Assembly (NCBI GenBank): GCA_905178155.1
Contig: CAJINV010000012.1
Location: 3,157,144 to 3,221,143, forward strand
Source: Amoebophrya sp. A120
Lineage: Eukaryota; Sar; Dinophyceae; Syndiniales; Amoebophryaceae
Direction: 5' to 3'
Length of the DNA stretch: 64,000 bases
Part shown: piece by piece, positions 40,642 through 53,000 of the stretch
How the letters are laid out: each line of letters begins with the position of its first letter
Numbering within the stretch: position 1 is the stretch's first letter
Position numbers and translations under genes: made by a program
The notes under the pieces: generated by a model
What the model saw: the letters and a program-made list of their open reading frames with translations, nothing else
What the model was told of the DNA's origin: nothing
Database searches by the model: none

Positions 40642-43600
40642 ATGTTCCCCAGCTCGCGCCTCTTGCGGAGGCAGCTGCAGAAGCCCGCTTCTACCTGCTC
40701 CGCCAGAATAAAAATACAAAACCGGCCAAACCGAAACCTGCTGTCCCGTATCAAATGTAAAAATGTCTGGGTCTGGAAGAATGCAAGACTTGCGATGCAG
40801 GTTTTCCATGACCCATGAGGTCTGGAATGCGAGACCCAGGATGACAGATTTTTTGAGTTCTCTATCATGCCTTTCCTGCATGAGAAACTCCCTCTCAACT
40901 TGGTCAAAAGCGGATAGCTTTTGGTACTCGCGCAACACAGATTTTTGCATCATTCAGATTTGGTGAATCGCCCACCGCTTTTTGTGCGTCAGCTGTGTCG
41001 GAAAAAAAAAAAAAAAAAAAAAAAAAGAAAGAGGACGCAACAAAAAAAAAAAAGAAAAATAAAAAGAAAAGACCAAAGAAATCAGCGAAAACCGACCGGC
41101 GTGCGAATTGCCTAGCAAAAAAAAAAAATTTAGCATGACAAGTTCTAACCTTCCAGACCCAGACATTTTTACATTTGATATCCCGGCACTTTTCCTCGGT
41201 GACCGTGTTGCCCCGGGACTCGAACCAAGCCCTTGGGATTGGGCAGTATTATGCAAGAAAAAAACTGTGTAAGTATAAATCTGTGATGCAGAAAATGCAA
41301 AACAGTTACACTTGTCATGCTCGACATGCATGACCGGCTCGGTTCCTATGTGTTTTCCCTTCCTATCTGCGCATAACAAGTTTTTCCTGTCATTGCAGAC
41401 AAACTTGTGATGCTGTTTTCCCAAAAGACTTACACTAACACAGTTTTTTCCTTGGATAAGTATGCAAAGGACTTCATTACCGGAGCCTCCGACCCAGATG
41501 CCTCGGTCTACGACCGGGTAGAGATGTTTCACACCGACAGTGTGATGTGCGGGCTGTCTGCGCTCGCGTTGAGAACCAACGCCCCGAACTGCTTGCGCGA
41601 CGAAGCGCTCCGGGACTACACGAGTGCGAGCGGCAAGGGCGCGGTTTTGCTCGGCACGGACAGCACGAAAGTATCGCCCGAGAAGGCCATCGTGGCCAAC
41701 GCTTCCGCCGTGCGGGAGTGGGACTCCAACGGCACGGTGTTCGGCTACAATGCAAACATCCCTGGGCACCAGGCAGGGGAATTTGGACACAACGACTTCT
41801 ATCCGGTCGTGATGGCGGCGGGAGAAGTCAGGGGGGCACTGGACGGAAAGACGGCCCTGAAAGCAATGATTTGCTTGGATGAGATAAGAGGAAGGTATTG
41901 ATGAGAGAGGAGGTTACTCAATACTTTTTCACGTATCAGTTGTACCGTAGCTAGCATGACACTTCGCTTTTTGGGAACTACTACCGCAGCATAGCGAACA
42001 ACCGGCAATGAACCTCCAATGTTACCGGGTTGACAAACTACATGAAAGAACCTCCAATACAGGCTCGCGGAAGTTTTTTCTTTGAAGTCCTACAAGATCG
42101 ATCACGTGGTCCACGGCGCTATTGTATCCGAAGAAAATTTAAATGATGTCTGGGTCTCGAAGACTGCAAGCTTTGTCATGCCTGTCTGTGACATGACTCT
42201 CTCTGAATGCATACGCGCGAACAGATTGAGTTTTGAGTTCCTTTCTTGGCCGTGATGCAAAAACAAAATATACATAGGTCGCCAGCACGTGGGATTACTG
42301 GTGGATGAGAACGCAACGCATAGCCATAGTAGCCCAAACCCAAAGACTTGATGTCATGATGCTTGGCTGCGTATTGCAATGTGCCCTCTCGTCATTAATC
42401 CAAAAATTTCAAATTCGCAGCCTAGCGTTATAGCTTCCCAGACGCAGACAGATTTGCACTTGATATCTCGCCTCGGCTGCGGTTTATGGCGCTCTTCTGA
42501 ACGCCACTGCCGAGCAAATCGAGTCCGCGATTGGTATGGTCTGTGCGCACTACATCCCCTTTCGTGCGATCCGGGCCGGGAAACAGCTGTCGGACTCTAA
42601 AGGGTATGCATTGCAGAAGCATGATGATCCTACTCGAGTACTAATTGCATAATACAGCATGACAGATCTCGTTTCTCATAGCTAATTCAGCATTAGAAAT
42701 TTTTTCATTTTTGTTTTTCCTTCTGGAAAAATTTGTAATGCTATAGTAGCACTAGTGCGATACTAGTACTTTTGCAATGCATTAAGGGGCGTCCGCCGCG
42801 ATTTCCACCGAGGCGGCGGTGATGAGCATGAAACGGGCGATATCGTAGGTAAAAAAGTCCCCACGACGACCCCGTAGTCAAGGTGGGAAATCTGCTAGAC
42901 AAATCAGCTAGCTTTGAGTGTTGCGCATGACAAGTTTCGATCCTCGTGGTGTAGAAGTCCTCGTTTAGCTAGTTCAGCAGCATGATAGACGTAGCATATT
43001 TATTAGGCTGATTGGAGCATCGTTCACAAATTCCAAAGCACGACTAGGAAATGTTTTTCATAGTGCTCCGCACGAGAAATCCACTTTGAGCATGCAGATT
43101 TGCGTGACAGCTATGGGATCGTGGGGGGGTTTTTCCAGAGGATAAGCGATGAACGGCTTCATCGGGCCCAAGGATATTTTCCGCAACCCCGATATGGAAG
43201 TGTCAGAATCGAAATTGACAAAACCGAAAAACTTGTGATGCACAAAGTCGATGTCAGTTGGAGCCTCAGTTTCTAAGTGGTGTATGACAAATTTCGGGAG
43301 TGCCCAAATATGGTCTGTCTTGCTGTTTGGGCCAAGGAGACTCCTCCTGTAGTGTTGCTTTGGCAGCACATTGTATACCCCGAAACAGGCTTACAATCGG
43401 TCTCATTTGCCTGCTCCCCAATACAGGCCTTCAGTTCCCTACATTCTATGCATCACAAATTTTTTGATTTTGTCGATTTCGATCCTGAAACATCCATACC
43501 CGAGGCAATTTTCCGGTTTTTCGAACCAACGAGCGGCGTCGCTGCGGACAAAAATCTGATCGATATCACGCTGGCGAACAAGGTCTGTTGCAATAATCTG

Positions 43601-45840
43601 TATTTGTTCTCGCGAGAAGCACCAGTACTCTTCATCATTGTGTCTTCTGCCATGTAAGTGCTTAGAAACACAAACATGTCCTCCACCGACCAGGAATCAT
43701 CAATAAAAAAAATACATTTTTTGCATCATCGTGACCACAGGCCCGCTGGGGTCCGGGTTCGTCTCCCTTCGACCTTCACTTATCGCACTCTGGCTCCGAC
43801 TTCGCCGTGTGTGGCATGCACTTCAAGCTCGGCCTGTACGAGCACCAGTCGGCGGGCGCGCTCGAGGGGGTCATCAAGCTGATGAAGGAAAACCCAGAAT
43901 TACTCGCCGGCGGGTTGGATGGCATTGAAAAGATCAACATTGTCGCCTACGAGCCCGTATCAACTGCAAATATGTCTGGGTCTGGAAGAATGCAAGGTTT
44001 GTGATGCACGGCTAGCATGGCTCCCAAGTCTGTCATGCACGCCACCCAAAACCAAAAGTCACATTTCTCTGGAATGCAGAAACGCAGTTTGTCATGCAGA
44101 TAAGCAACTACACTGTAGCAACTCCGAAACTTGTCATGCTTGGCTGTCAATGAAAGCGTCCAGATGATTCGCCAAACAGCATCACAAGTTTATTTCAGAC
44201 CCAGATCGATATTTGCAATTCATAGCCCGCGTTCGGGATCATCGGCGACCCAGCAAAGAAGGACCCGAAAACCCGACAATCTGCGGACCACTATCCCGGA
44301 AAAAACTGTGTAAGTGTAACTGTGTAGGAAAAGCAGCATCACAAATTAGCTTTGCATTTTTACAGGGAAAGTCTGTCATGCGCAGCTAGTACAACGTGGA
44401 AACACGTATGAAAGTAGCGCATGATGCAGATCCAGCATGACAAGTGTAACAGTTTTGCACCTTCCGCATCACAGATTTAGTACACTCACATAGTTTTTTT
44501 CTCACGATAACCACTCCATGGCTTTTATTGTGTCGCGAATGTTGAAAAAGGGCATGGAAAACGCGAGCTCCCTATCAACTGCAAATATGTGTGGCTGTGA
44601 AAACTTGTGATGCTAGTTTGTGACTGGTGACCGCTGCACTTCGATATGCAGTCACGCATGACAACTTTTTGAGCCTCTGTGTGTTTCGCTTTCCGCATGG
44701 CGCACGCCATACTTTTAGACAGGGAAGAGCCTATTGGTCACGCATTACAGATTCAAGAGTCATGTGAGACGAGCATGACAAAGTTGCATTCTTCCGGACG
44801 ACCCAGAGATATTTGCAATGCATACTTCCTGTCCTCTGCTAGTATGGACGACGTTTGGATGAAGCTGATGCTTTCTCCCTACGACTACGGGCACGAAGCA
44901 CTGTACGACGCAGAGACCCGGGCGCTGATGCAAAAGATCCAGTTCATATCTACAGGAAATCTTATTTTTTCCCGCACCTAGGTAGTACTACACGACGTAG
45001 TCGTGCAAATGGCAGCTGTGCATGACGAGGCTCTTTCTCAACGTTGTTCAGCATCACTGTTGTTCCCTGCTTTATAATTCCGGTTCTTATTGCCGAAGAT
45101 AGAATTTCTCATACTTATGCATTTTTTATTTTTACGTGTAAGTAGTGCGGGAAATAATGATTTGTATTGCATTGGTCACGCACGGTGGAGAAGAGTATGA
45201 CAGCAAGTACCCGGACGGGATTATCACACAGGAAAAAGCAGGCAGGTCATATTTGCAATGCACAAGATTCCTATACAGAAAAATCTGTCGTGCGCGAGCG
45301 CATAGTATGAGTATGCTCTTTCGGATGCGCAACGCGGATCTACTTTCTGTGTATGTAAGTACTTTTGCATTACAGATTGATATAATGCTCCGGGCCTGCT
45401 TTTGTCTGTGGGATAGGAATCCCAACCAGCTTAGACGTGATGACAAAGAGCGGGAAGGTAAAGGTTTTGAGTGCTCGATACAACTTAGTACTGCTTCAGC
45501 ATCTTCCAGTTTATTTCTCATGTGAATTTTTTGTGCATGACAGAGCAGGTTTGTCATGCGAAAAACGAATGTAAAACAAATTTTTCTCAATCTATCAAAA
45601 CAGACCTACAACAGTGGTTTTATCATGTACCCTTCCGGGCACGCACGAAATACCACCGCCGATTTGAAGCAGATCATGAGCTACAAAAACTCGAAGATGC
45701 TGGGTGATCTGGTTTTCGCAGACGCGTCGGTGAAGGACCAGTACCTGGAAAAAATGATAAATATGAAGGACGCGAAGGATGTTTGCGGCTACTACGCATT
45801 TACTGGCCAGATGAAAGAACACCCCTGCATTGATGGATAG
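40642..45840 (+). CDS. prpD: MmgE/PrpD family protein, probable mitochondrial 2-methylcitrate dehydratase
   Basis: Sixteen exons: 40642-40748, 41186-41249, 41464-41894, 42063-42124, 42471-42604, 42789-42840, 43150-43192, 43504-43582, 43741-43957, 44230-44291, 44515-44572, 44830-44946, 45179-45221, 45421-45457, 45604-45840; with the three GT-AG introns (41895-42062, 43583-43740, 45458-45603) and eleven elements they give 1743 nt, 580 aa plus TAG. The N-terminus MFPSSRLLRRQLQKPAS is Arg/Ser-rich without acids, a typical mitochondrial presequence. Family signatures follow: DSVMCGLSALALRT, GTDSTKVSPEKAIVANASAV, GYNANIPGHQAGEFGHNDFY, SYKIDHVVHGAIASAAVYGA, MHFKLGLYEHQSAGALEGVI and DPKTRQSADHSMAFIV. 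PrpD dehydrates 2-methylcitrate in propionate breakdown; MmgE/PrpD relatives with other hydroxyacid substrates exist, so the exact substrate is inference. Most junctions in conserved blocks exist only after precise excision. (Fifteen coding segments are listed; the count of exons is therefore fifteen.). Confidence 0.9.
40749..41180. mobile_element. introner, family A, enlarged by an A-rich tract
   Basis: 432 bp; ends TATCAAATGTAAAAATGTCT and AGACATTTTTACATTTGATA; perfect TSD TCCCG. Contains a run of about 24 A (from 41002) followed by further A-rich sequence to about 41130, absent from other copies. Interrupts the mitochondrial presequence between Ser-Arg and His-Phe. Confidence 0.94.
41250..41458. 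mobile_element. introner, family D
   Basis: 209 bp; ends TATGCAAGAAAAAAACTGTG and CACAGTTTTTTCCTTGGATA; perfect TSD AGTAT. Confidence 0.94.
42125..42465. mobile_element. introner, family A, diverged
   Basis: 341 bp; left TATCCGAAGAAAATTTAAAT then GATGTCTGGGTCTCG; right CAGACGCAGACAGATTTGCA then CTTGATA; TSD TATTG/TCTCG (3/5). Element-plus-5 removal gives Gly-Ala-Ile-Ala-Ser-Ala-Ala, the conserved PrpD reading. Confidence 0.82.
42605..42783. mobile_element. introner, family C
   Basis: 179 bp; left TATGCATTGCAGAAGCATGA, right ACTAGTACTTTTGCAATGCATT; perfect TSD AAGGG. Ends in ATT rather than ATA. Confidence 0.9.
42841..43144. mobile_element. introner, family E, diverged
   Basis: 304 bp; left TATCGTAGGTAAAAAAGTCC, right GGGTTTTTCCAGAGGATA; TSD GGCGA/AGCGA (4/5). 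Excision gives Lys-Arg-Ala-Met-Asn-Gly-Phe-Ile. Confidence 0.87.
43193..43498. mobile_element. introner, family G
   Basis: 306 bp; ends TATGGAAGTGTCAGAATCGA and TCGATCCTGAAACATCCATA; perfect TSD CCCGA. Confidence 0.94.
43958..44224. mobile_element. introner, family A
   Basis: 267 bp; left TATCAACTGCAAATATGTCT, right CCCAGATCGATATTTGCAATTCATA; perfect TSD GCCCG, the same pentamer as at 11296-11300 by coincidence. Confidence 0.92.
44292..44509. mobile_element. introner, family D
   Basis: 218 bp; left TATCCCGGAAAAAACTGTGT, right ACATAGTTTTTTTCTCACGATA; perfect TSD ACCAC. Confidence 0.92.
44573..44824. mobile_element. introner, family A
   Basis: 252 bp; left TATCAACTGCAAATATGTGT, right CCCAGAGATATTTGCAATGCATA; TSD CTCCC/CTTCC (4/5). 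Confidence 0.9.
44947..45173. mobile_element. introner, single-copy type (CCCGCAC ends)
   Basis: 227 bp; TATCTACAGGAAATCTTATT then TTTTCCCGCACCTA at the left; TAGTGCGGGAAATAATGATT then TGTATTGCATT at the right; TSD GTTCA/GGTCA (4/5). Removal gives Gln-Phe-Thr-His-Gly-Gly-Glu-Glu. Confidence 0.78.
45222..45415. mobile_element. introner, single-copy type (AAAAGCAGGC ends)
   Basis: 194 bp; left TATCACACAGGAAAAAGCAG, right CTGCTTTTGTCTGTGGGATA; TSD GGGAT/GGAAT (4/5). Only the upstream TSD copy restores Asp-Gly-Ile-Pro-Thr, the PrpD consensus. Confidence 0.88.
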
Positions 45841-47008
45841 AGCCAGTTGTTGTTTCTTTCACGACGGCGGGACGAGGTGGTGCTTCAGGTTCATCTCGGG
45901 ATAAGTATGATGACAAAGAGGCACACTGTTGTTGACTCTGTGTAACCATAGCGGTAGTTCCGACTACTTTCGGGAGAACTGCCCCCCGAAAAGACCGAAA
46001 GATGAAAACCACCTAGATTTTTTGAAATCCTACACCTAGTTGTACTCCTACAGTCCTCGTGCGCCACACCACCAGGAGGCTCTTCTGGTACGTACGAAGA
46101 ACAGTGGTCTGATTTTGCCAGTAGAACTACAGCTGATCTAAAGAAGAAACGCTTTGTCTATTCGTGTACAACACTTCTGTGCTTCGTCCGTTTCGAGAGA
46201 TATCCATCTAAAAGAAATAAGACACTTCGCTGAAAATGCGGCGGCGTAAGCGTTCTTTGCTACCACCTTCACTGTTCCAGCGAAAGAACGTCGCGTGTTA
46301 TCTTTATGAATTTGTTGTCGTACTATTTCCGTTGTTAGCTTAATGCTAGTTCTTGATCGTCCTCCTGTCGTCGCTGTTTCAGCTCGTGTTTGTGAAGTTG
46401 CTTTTGTGAATATCCGCGATACGGTTTTCTCTTATTTTCGTATCATTCGGTCAATGGTTGTGGTGCGGTGTTAAAACCATGTGATGTGTTCTTACTAATC
46501 GTCCTTGTCATTCGCAACAGCACGACTCGTTCCGTCCGACTCAACTCGTTCATGATGTGCTGCTTCAAATACAAGTCAATGCATCTTCGTGCAGGCGATC
46601 GTGCGGGTATACTTACCCACAGTTTAAACTACAACGTCGTGCTTGGTAATGAGAACCTTAGACCTGAAGAGATTTGATCTTTTCCCATTCTCATGAAAAA
46701 CCGAGCAGTTTCTACTTTAGTGCGTAGTGTTGCAAAAAAAAACTTCGGCTATCGTTCCAAATCGTATATATTTCGTTCTTGAAATTGATTCAGATTCTGT
46801 GTACACTCTTTTCATCCGCTAGTTTTTTTACAAGCATCTTTTGTTCTTGCATTCTCCCCCACACGACACCCACCTCCGTATTGTTGTATGAGACAAATCC
46901 TACTCCTGTGATTTCATTTTCTACATTACGATTACTCAGCACGTAAAAATCATTTTGCGCACGTGGAAATCATTTTGCGAGAAGTTGTTGATCAATCTTC
47001 CTCGTGCA
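45841..47008. other. intergenic, nothing recognised
   Basis: About 1.2 kb; no introner ends, RNA genes or convincing coding frames. T-rich tracts and a long 5' leader of the next gene probably occupy the second half. Confidence 0.45.
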
Positions 47009-50000
47009 ATGGGTTTATTTCCGCAAGACCACGACGTGACCACCCCCTCCGAGGACCTCCCGGCGGTGCCAATACACCAGCTGGACAAAAAATTGGTCGA
47101 GCAGATGTTTGGCAACGAGGAAAAATTCGAGCAATTTGTCCAGGATTGCGCCGACAAGGTGAAGAAGCTTCAAGAATCTGTAGCCACGAGAAGGACCACG
47201 TCGACCAGCTGCACGGGAGAAGCTGTTGAACATCAAGAAGGAGTACAAGAACCACCATCTGCACATGGTACAAGTTGTTCCGAGGAGCCGTTGATCGAGT
47301 ACGAAGCACTCGAGCAGCTGGTCCTGGGGGAGAATTTTGGTCTCCAGAGCAGCAATTCTACCATTGCGAGGACCACAACATCAAGGCAGCTCCTGATGAA
47401 TGGAGATCACTGCACCGCTGCGGCGGAGGAGGACGAGGAGGATTTATTTATTCCGGAGAACGACCAAGATGAACCTCAAGAAGTTGAACTTCCTCTACAG
47501 TCGAATACAGGTTGTACTTTGATGTCCAGTTCTACTTCGAACTACTTCCCGACGATTTTTTCGGAGGAACATCAAACGTCAACTCCATCTTCACTAGGCC
47601 CGCAGAACAACTTGATGGACGCAATACCTGCACCAGTAGAGCTAGAAACAAGAACAACAGGTGAAAATGACCTGAAGATGGAGCAAGGAAGCGATGGAGC
47701 TGCAAGTGTTGTTGACCCGAACAATGCTAAAGATCAGGAAGAAGTTCTGGTTCTTTCTCAACAGGAAACAATCGAAGACTCGCTACACTTGCTGGAGGAG
47801 GAGCAATTATCAAAAATCGAGCAGGAGATTGACGACGTCATAGCGCAGGAGCAGCAAATCATCGATCACATCGCGAGGGCGGTGGAGAAATCTTCCAGTT
47901 CGACTTTGGATGAACACGAGGAAGAAGGCGTGAAATATCAAGGTGAAATCGCAAAAATCCCCCAGCAGGACGAGGATCACGGCACTCCTGATCAAACCAG
48001 CTCGGACGACGAGCTGAACGAACTGAAATTGACGGAGAGTGAGGCGGATAGCGAAGGGGATCATGATGTTAGCGATGATCCGAATATCGGCGATCTGGAT
48101 CAAATAGATGGTGAGGTCGTGATGTCTCCTAGCATGACAAACTCCTCTATGGAGAGAAAAAAGTTTGTCACAGTCACTAACTTGCAGATTTTGCATTACA
48201 AATTTTCTATAGCATCACAGATTTTCCTTGTATTGCAGAAGCACTAGGGAAATCCCTAATGAGGTTTGGCTGTGATGCATTTTTACGCATGACAAACAAT
48301 TTTGTATTGCAAAAATGCGCATGAGTGATCGTGACGAACTTTTTCTCTTTGATATCCTCTACTTCCACAAGTCCGACATCGTCAAATAGTTCTTCTTCCA
48401 CCGGTATGGATTGTAAAAGTGTCTGGGTCTGGAAACTTGTGATGCTGGTCGGCGTATCATGAAGAGGCCACAAGTGCTGGCTCAGCATGACAAGGCTTTG
48501 AGCCTCTAGGCGTTGCCAATTCTGCATGACAAAGTGCATTTTTGCATGACAGAAAAGCCGGGCTCTTGAGTAACGTGCACGACAGATTCAAGAGTCATGC
48601 CAGACAAGCATGACAAACTTGCATTCTTCCAGACTCAGACATATTTGCAGTTCATAACCGGTAATAATTCCCCAAATTCATCGTTGCTGTCTCCGAAGCT
48701 TTTGTCGTTCTTCATTGAGGAATACAACGAGCTTTCGTTGGCCAACTACACGTATCAAATGTAAAAATGTCTGGGTCTGGAAAAGTGTAAACTTTAACTT
48801 GTCATGCAGATTTTCCATGACCCATGAGGTCTGGAATGCCGGATTTAGCATGACAGAATCTACGAGGTCTCTGCTATGCCTATCCTGCATGACAAACTCC
48901 CTTCCAACTTGGTCAAAAGTGGACAGCTTTTGGCTCTCATGCAACACAGATTTTCGCATGCTTCAGATTTACCATGACAGGTTGCAACCTTCCAGACCCA
49001 GACATTTTTACATTTGATAACACGGTGCTCAGCACCATTCACGAAGGGGAGGAGGAGGACAGCGGCGCGGATACAGTGAAAGCAGACACGGTGCTGCAAC
49101 AAGCTGTGGAGGATGAAAACGCCGGCCGCGTAGAAGATGTGGACGAGAGTGAAGATGTTGGGACCACGATGAAAGCGATTTCTCATGCTGTTGGGGACGG
49201 AGGGGAACGACAGCGAGGTCCTCTTGCGAATAACATCACTGAAGATCTTCATGTCGACGAAGACGATGACGGCGTGATTGTGTTCCAGCGAGAGGTCGCG
49301 TCTACTTCATCATCGGTAGAAGCTGATGGTGCAGGAACGGCAACAGCGAGGGAAACGAGTGTGACGACTGCGGAGGACGAGGCTGCCGAAATCATCACAG
49401 CCGATGGCGCTTTTACTTCTGCACATGACAACAGCGGTACGCAGGTCGAGCTCGACCAGACATCACAAGATCAAGAAGGAGCGAAAGAAATCAAAAAAGC
49501 TCCACTTTCAGTCCTTGCGGAAGAACAATCTTCGCCTGAGAAGTTCTTGTCGACCCACGTCGGGCAGTACAAAGAAGAGCTGCTGCAAGTAGAAAAAACA
49601 GAGGAACACGATCAAAACAAGAATATTGCGGGGATGATGAAACAAGCGGTAGCAGAGCAAGAATTGGACGCGAGCGTTGCCGCAGCTGCAGGAATTGAAG
49701 TGGAGGACGCGACGCCGACTACGAACATCGTTGACACGTTTGTGAAAGAACGTGAGCTACTAGTTGTATCCGAGGACGTAGTTGATGTGGCAGCTCCTTT
49801 CACGACTCTGGTCGCTTGTTCCAGTCCCAACCCTGTCTTGACCGAAGGTTCGCACAGTTCGCCGAGACAGGATTCCCGAGAACTGCATCTTCCGGGTGGT
49901 TCGGAAACCGCAACTACCGGCGAGCAAAAAGAAGATGAGTTTGCGTCCAGTTTGAAGCGCATCACGGGCCAGCACCGCACGAACACAGTGGCGTCCATCG

Positions 50001-53000
50001 GTTTGGGCGACGATCCGGATCATTCTTCTGCGCTCCATCGTGATCCTGACGAGCTGGAGAAGGGCCTGATCGAGGATTCGGCCTTGACAAAACTGCGAGG
50101 GCTCGGGCTGTGGGAGGAGGAGATAAACTTGAGCCCGAATGGCAACAATGCTGGGCCTGTGACAACATCTTCGCCCTCGGCTGCGTCGGACCAGCAACTT
50201 GGCCGGGGCATTTCTTCCGAGGCAGATTCGGAAAAACGGGCGAAGAAGAAAAAGGAGAAGAAGGAGAGTAGAAAAGGGTCGGCGTCTGCTGATTCGACTT
50301 CATCCCGGGTGGTGCAAATTGAAGAGCCGGCGGTGGAAGTGGAATTCGAGGGGGAAACAGTAGAACAACCTAGTACAGCAGCTGAAGTAGCACATCAACC
50401 GGTTGCAACTACTACCTTTTCATCTGAAGAACACCAGCCGGAACAAGAACCAGTGCAGCAGCCTGTCCCCACGACGACCTCAGATGATCACCTGCAGTCT
50501 CCCACTTCCACCAGCGCCCTCTCCCCAACCGGGTTGTTTGACCTGCTAGGAGAAGACCACAGTGAAGCGACGGCTTTTTCGGCTACCGCCGGGGTGACGA
50601 GCACTCAAGAGGAAAATCATGCGGAACAAGTGGACGACGAAATGGACCTGAGTGCGATGTTGGGAGCAACAGCAAGTGTAGCAAAAAACGCGACTGCTCC
50701 TACAGAGGAAACTCAAACTGCACATAATAACGAGCAGCCGCGAGGTACCTCCACCAACGAAAAAACTATTGCAAGCAACGCAGAAGGTGATGGTATTGGT
50801 ATCACTATCACCCATGATCAACAGCCACAGGAACAAGTAGATCTTCATGCCAAGAATGGCGCAGATACCCAAGTCCGCCGGCGCGCCACCAGTCACGAGA
50901 GCGTCTTACAACTCGCGTCGCAAGCAGACAAAAATGGAAAACGAGAAGCTACTGCGGGAGGGGGTATTGCCACAGCAGCGGGTGGTAGTTCTTCCGCCGG
51001 CGTCGAAAAGGAACAAAAGGGAAATGTTAAACTCACGATCGAACAAGATCTCGCAGGGTCGGTTCCGGTGATCCAGATTACCCCCCCATCCACTGCCGCT
51101 CCGGCTGTCGCAGGAGCAGCAGCTTCTGCTCCGGGGGGAGAAGCGGGAATGTTGAATGCAACTGCTGCTTCACAGAAAGTCACGAACGAGAGTCAACAAG
51201 CGAACAAAGAGTCCGAGGCTGATGACGGCGCTATTACCTTGATTCTGGAGCAGGAGGAGGAAATAAATCTCGATCTACACGACGAAGACGGCAGAGTCGC
51301 GGCGGCCTTGAGACACGCGACGGACTACCTTCCCGAAGATTTGTTCAGTAAAGTCACCGCGCTCGCCCTGGAGGAGCTGCAGGCCAGCGGGATCGTGTTT
51401 AATAATAAAGGTTCAGCCACCTCCTCCCCACGGAGTGGAGGATCTTCTACGCAGAGGTTCGGGCGGAAGGCTTCTTTGACTCTGGACAAGGACGATCCGT
51501 TGCATCACGAGCTGCAGCAGTTGGAATCTCCGGACTCGCTCCGGTCCTCCGCGGTGGTTGTTGGGTTCTCGGACCAGAGCAAGCTGCCGAAGGAGGCGAA
51601 GCCTGAAATCAAGAAGATCTACATCACGGATAAGCTGGGCAATCAACAGGAGGTGATTATCCTATGTAAAACCGTTCCCACCCCAGACTTGTCATGCAAA
51701 GCTGCACGGTAAAAATGGTTCTCATGCGGGGCCCAATGAGAGGCATTTTTTTTTTCGTGTTTCGCAATTTGTCATGCTCCAATCGGCATGATGTGCTACA
51801 TCTGTGATGCTGCGTAACTAGCTAAACAGGATCGATGCACTATGCGGCCAGATTTGTCATGCAGAACTCCCAAAACTCTGGGATTTGTGTTGCAGACTTC
51901 TCATCTTGACTGTGGTGTGGGGATGTTTTTGCACAGGATAGTGTTCCAGGAGGAAATTCAGATCCTCGGGCCGGTCGACCAGAAATCGGCCGAACACGAC
52001 AAGGATTTGCTGAAAGAAAACCCGATGGATGGCAGTGGCGGTACCAGTCCCGGGCAATCGCAGGACGACAAGAACAGCAAAGAGGCGGGCTCCGGCACCG
52101 GGTCTGCGACGGAAGACGCGTCGGGGAATGCAGAGGACAAGAAGGCGGCAGTGGTCGGCGCGCTCTTCGGAAAAAAGGAACCCGTCATGCCGTTCGGGCG
52201 CGGCAAGGCGAAGGCGAAGGGCGGACAAGTCGCCGGCGCGAAGCCGGGCAAGGCGGGCGGCGCGGCGTTCGGGAAATCCAAGGCCAAGGCGGCCGCGGGT
52301 GGTGTCGGTGGTAACAACGCCAATCTCACGGTGAACACCGGTGGAGCAGGTGGGGGTCTGGGAACGAGTGGGGGGCAGGTGAAAATGTCGCCGCGGGGCG
52401 ACGGACAGACAGGTGCACCCGGAACTACGGGAGGAGCTGCGCCCGGAAGCGGTGGCGCGGCCAACAAAACTGGAGGCGTCGCCCAGCAAACGTCCTCGGG
52501 GAAGGATGGATCGACGAGCAAGCAGGGTAAAAACAAATCCGATCGCCGATCCTCCGGCGGGAAGGGCTCTAGTTCGCGGCGGAAAAAGCCCGGATCCGGC
52601 GGGGCGGACGACGACAATGAGGACGGGAAGAATAAAGAAAGTGACAGCGAGAACTCCGACTCTTCTTCCTCCGGCTCTGATTCTTCGGATTCCGACAGTG
52701 ATTCCGACTCCGATTCCGATCGCAAAGGATCGAAGAAGCGCAGGAAGGGGAGAAAGTCGAAGAAGAAGCACAAGAGGAAGTCGCAGCTGCAACTGGACAC
52801 CGAGCACATCAACAAAATCGTGACGCAGGTAGCGCGGAGAGTGGTCTTGGATGAGGTGATTGTGGAATCGAAAAACGAGAAACAGCTGCTGAACATCTTG
52901 CGACTGCGCGATGAGGAAATCCGCAAAGCGCTGTCGAACAAAGCCGAGGCAGAGGGGAAGGTCGACCAGATGCAGCACATGGTGAAACAGATGGAGCAGC

